A stretch of 15,148 bases of DNA. Origin: JBPCRW01 sp050996405. GTDB lineage: Bacteria; Acidobacteriota; Blastocatellia; Pyrinomonadales; Pyrinomonadaceae. A program made the position numbers and the translations under genes. The notes beneath the pieces are model-generated. The model worked only from the letters and a program-made list of their open reading frames with translations. It was not told where the DNA came from and ran no database searches. Below, in pieces: positions 14,372-15,148 of this stretch; the stretch's first letter is position 1; every line of letters begins with the position of its first letter. The stretch spans positions 1 through 15,148 of the forward strand of contig JBPCRW010000080.1 in NCBI GenBank assembly GCA_050996405.1. Direction: 5' to 3'.

Positions 14372-14406
14372 GATTTTAGATTTTGGATTTTGGGTTTTGG
14401 ATTGTA
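14372..14406. repeat. Five 7-base units (GATTTTR) upstream of recN
   Basis: GATTTTA, GATTTTG, GATTTTG, GGTTTTG and GATTGTA are in register. It is the second copy of the unit found at 11887-11921, again on the 5' side of a minus-strand gene and next to its start. It must lie in the recN 5' leader or promoter. Confidence 0.92.
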
Positions 14407-14472
14407 AAGCCGCCAGAGATAAAAGAAAAACCTTCGGGAAAACTTTGTTATTAAATCCGATTTTTTCTAAAT

Positions 14473-14502
14473 AGTTTTACCAATCCGTTTCGTGGTAAAA
14501 TT
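14473..14502 (+). promoter_or_regulatory. Inverted repeat upstream of alaS
   Basis: TTTTACCA (14475-14482) and TGGTAAAA (14493-14500) are perfectly complementary with a 10-base loop, and pairing can extend by one wobble and one A-T pair. It ends 34 bases before the alaS ATG and could be an operator or a promoter-overlapping structure. TTGCAT (14501-14506) and TTATTT (14524-14529) are 17 bases apart and could be a weak promoter, though transcription would then begin almost at the start codon. Confidence 0.3.
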
Positions 14503-14534
14503 GCATTTTAATTTATCACGAATTTATTTAGCTT

Positions 14535-15148
14535 ATGATGACAGGAAACGAAATCAGACGTAAATTTTTAGAATATTTTGAACGGCGCGGACACAGAATT
14601 GTTCATTCCAGCCCCGTTTTTCCGCCGAACGACCCGACGATTCTGTTCACCAACGCGGGAATGAATCAGTTTAAAGACGTTTTTCTCGGCAACGAAAGAC
14701 GCGACTATAAACGCGCCGCCAGTTCGCAAAAATGTATTCGCGCGGGCGGCAAACACAACGATTTGGATGAAGTCGGAAAGACGGCGCGGCATCATACATT
14801 TTTCGAGATGCTCGGCAATTTTTCGTTCGGCGATTATTTTAAAAAAGAAGCAATTGAATTCGCATGGGATTTTTTGGTTAATGAACTAAAACTCGATGTT
14901 AATCGTTTGTGGTTCACTTATTTTGAAGGCGACGCGGAAGTTTCTGCCGATACGGAAGCCAGAGATTTATGGATTGAAATGGGCGCGCCAGCCCAACGAG
15001 TTTTGCCTTTCGGTCGCAAAGATAATTTCTGGCAGATGGCTGACACCGGACCGTGCGGACCGAATTCGGAAATCAATTATTATTTGGGCGACGAGCCGGA
15101 AAACCCTGGAAAAAATCGCGCCGATTTGGTCAACGCCGAAGAAGGCGA
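14535..15148 (+). CDS. alaS: Alanine-tRNA ligase, N-terminal part (cut by window edge)
   Basis: This class II synthetase charges tRNA-Ala with alanine. The visible 204 codons read MMTGNEIRRKFLEYFERRGHRIVHSSPVFPPNDPTILFTNAGMNQFKDVFLG. Family blocks follow: SSQKCIRAGGKHNDLDEVGKTARHHTFFEMLGNFSFGDYFK (motif 2 and active-site region), then FGRKDNFWQMADTGPCGPNSEI. The motif 3, tRNA-recognition, editing and C-Ala domains would lie beyond the window. Two adjacent ATG codons (14535 and 14538) could start it. Neither has a clear Shine-Dalgarno. The start makes the usual length, because the first helix (EIRRKFLEYFERRGH) begins right after it. It is divergent from recN across a 171-base spacer. Confidence 0.96.
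   Translation, partial: MMTGNEIRRKFLEYFERRGHRIVHSSPVFPPNDPTILFTNAGMNQFKDVFLGNERRDYKRAASSQKCIRAGGKHNDLDEVGKTARHHTFFEMLGNFSFGDYFKKEAIEFAWDFLVNELKLDVNRLWFTYFEGDAEVSADTEARDLWIEMGAPAQRVLPFGRKDNFWQMADTGPCGPNSEINYYLGDEPENPGKNRADLVNAEEG

Overview
The window is most likely a chromosomal fragment from a free-living Gram-negative bacterium, and I would guess Acidobacteriota (Blastocatellia-like). The guess rests on overall style: mid-GC DNA, TTG/ATG starts with weak Shine-Dalgarno sites, a very long TPR/sigma-54 activator, a long GH63-type glucosidase, and phrase-like short tandem repeats between genes. No marker here proves the phylum. There are no tRNA or rRNA genes, CRISPR arrays, insertion sequences or phage genes.

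Layout. At 1-3739 (minus) a GH63/MGH1-like glucosidase overlaps a glucose 1-dehydrogenase gene that runs off the left edge. Together they suggest release of glucose from a glucoside followed by direct oxidation to gluconolactone. Divergent from them, 4085-7138 (plus) encodes a 1017-residue TPR plus sigma-54 AAA+ plus Fis activator. At 7185-8816 (minus) lies an O-antigen-ligase-like membrane protein with an embedded PDZ domain. At 9099-9920 (plus) a small frameshifted ORF precedes a phospholipase/carboxylesterase-type hydrolase. At 9965-11883 (minus) truB is followed 23 bases later by a membrane-anchored alpha/beta hydrolase. The right side holds recX (plus), recN (minus) and the first 204 codons of alaS (plus).

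The most unusual feature is a set of short tandem arrays with an exact 7-base period, using several different unit sequences: TGGTAAA, TAATTGG, NTTCCGA, AAAATGG, GTTCCGC and GATTTTA. They occur between genes, against start codons, and inside two coding regions: a cytoplasmic loop of the ligase-like protein and two places in the essential enzyme TruB. Several form inverted pairs that give long hairpins. The recX-recN junction carries a related structure with 9- and 10-base periods. They resemble the short tandemly repeated repetitive (STRR) sequences known from filamentous cyanobacteria. Apart from this, the genes are ordinary housekeeping and carbohydrate genes, and I see no defence or secondary-metabolite system.
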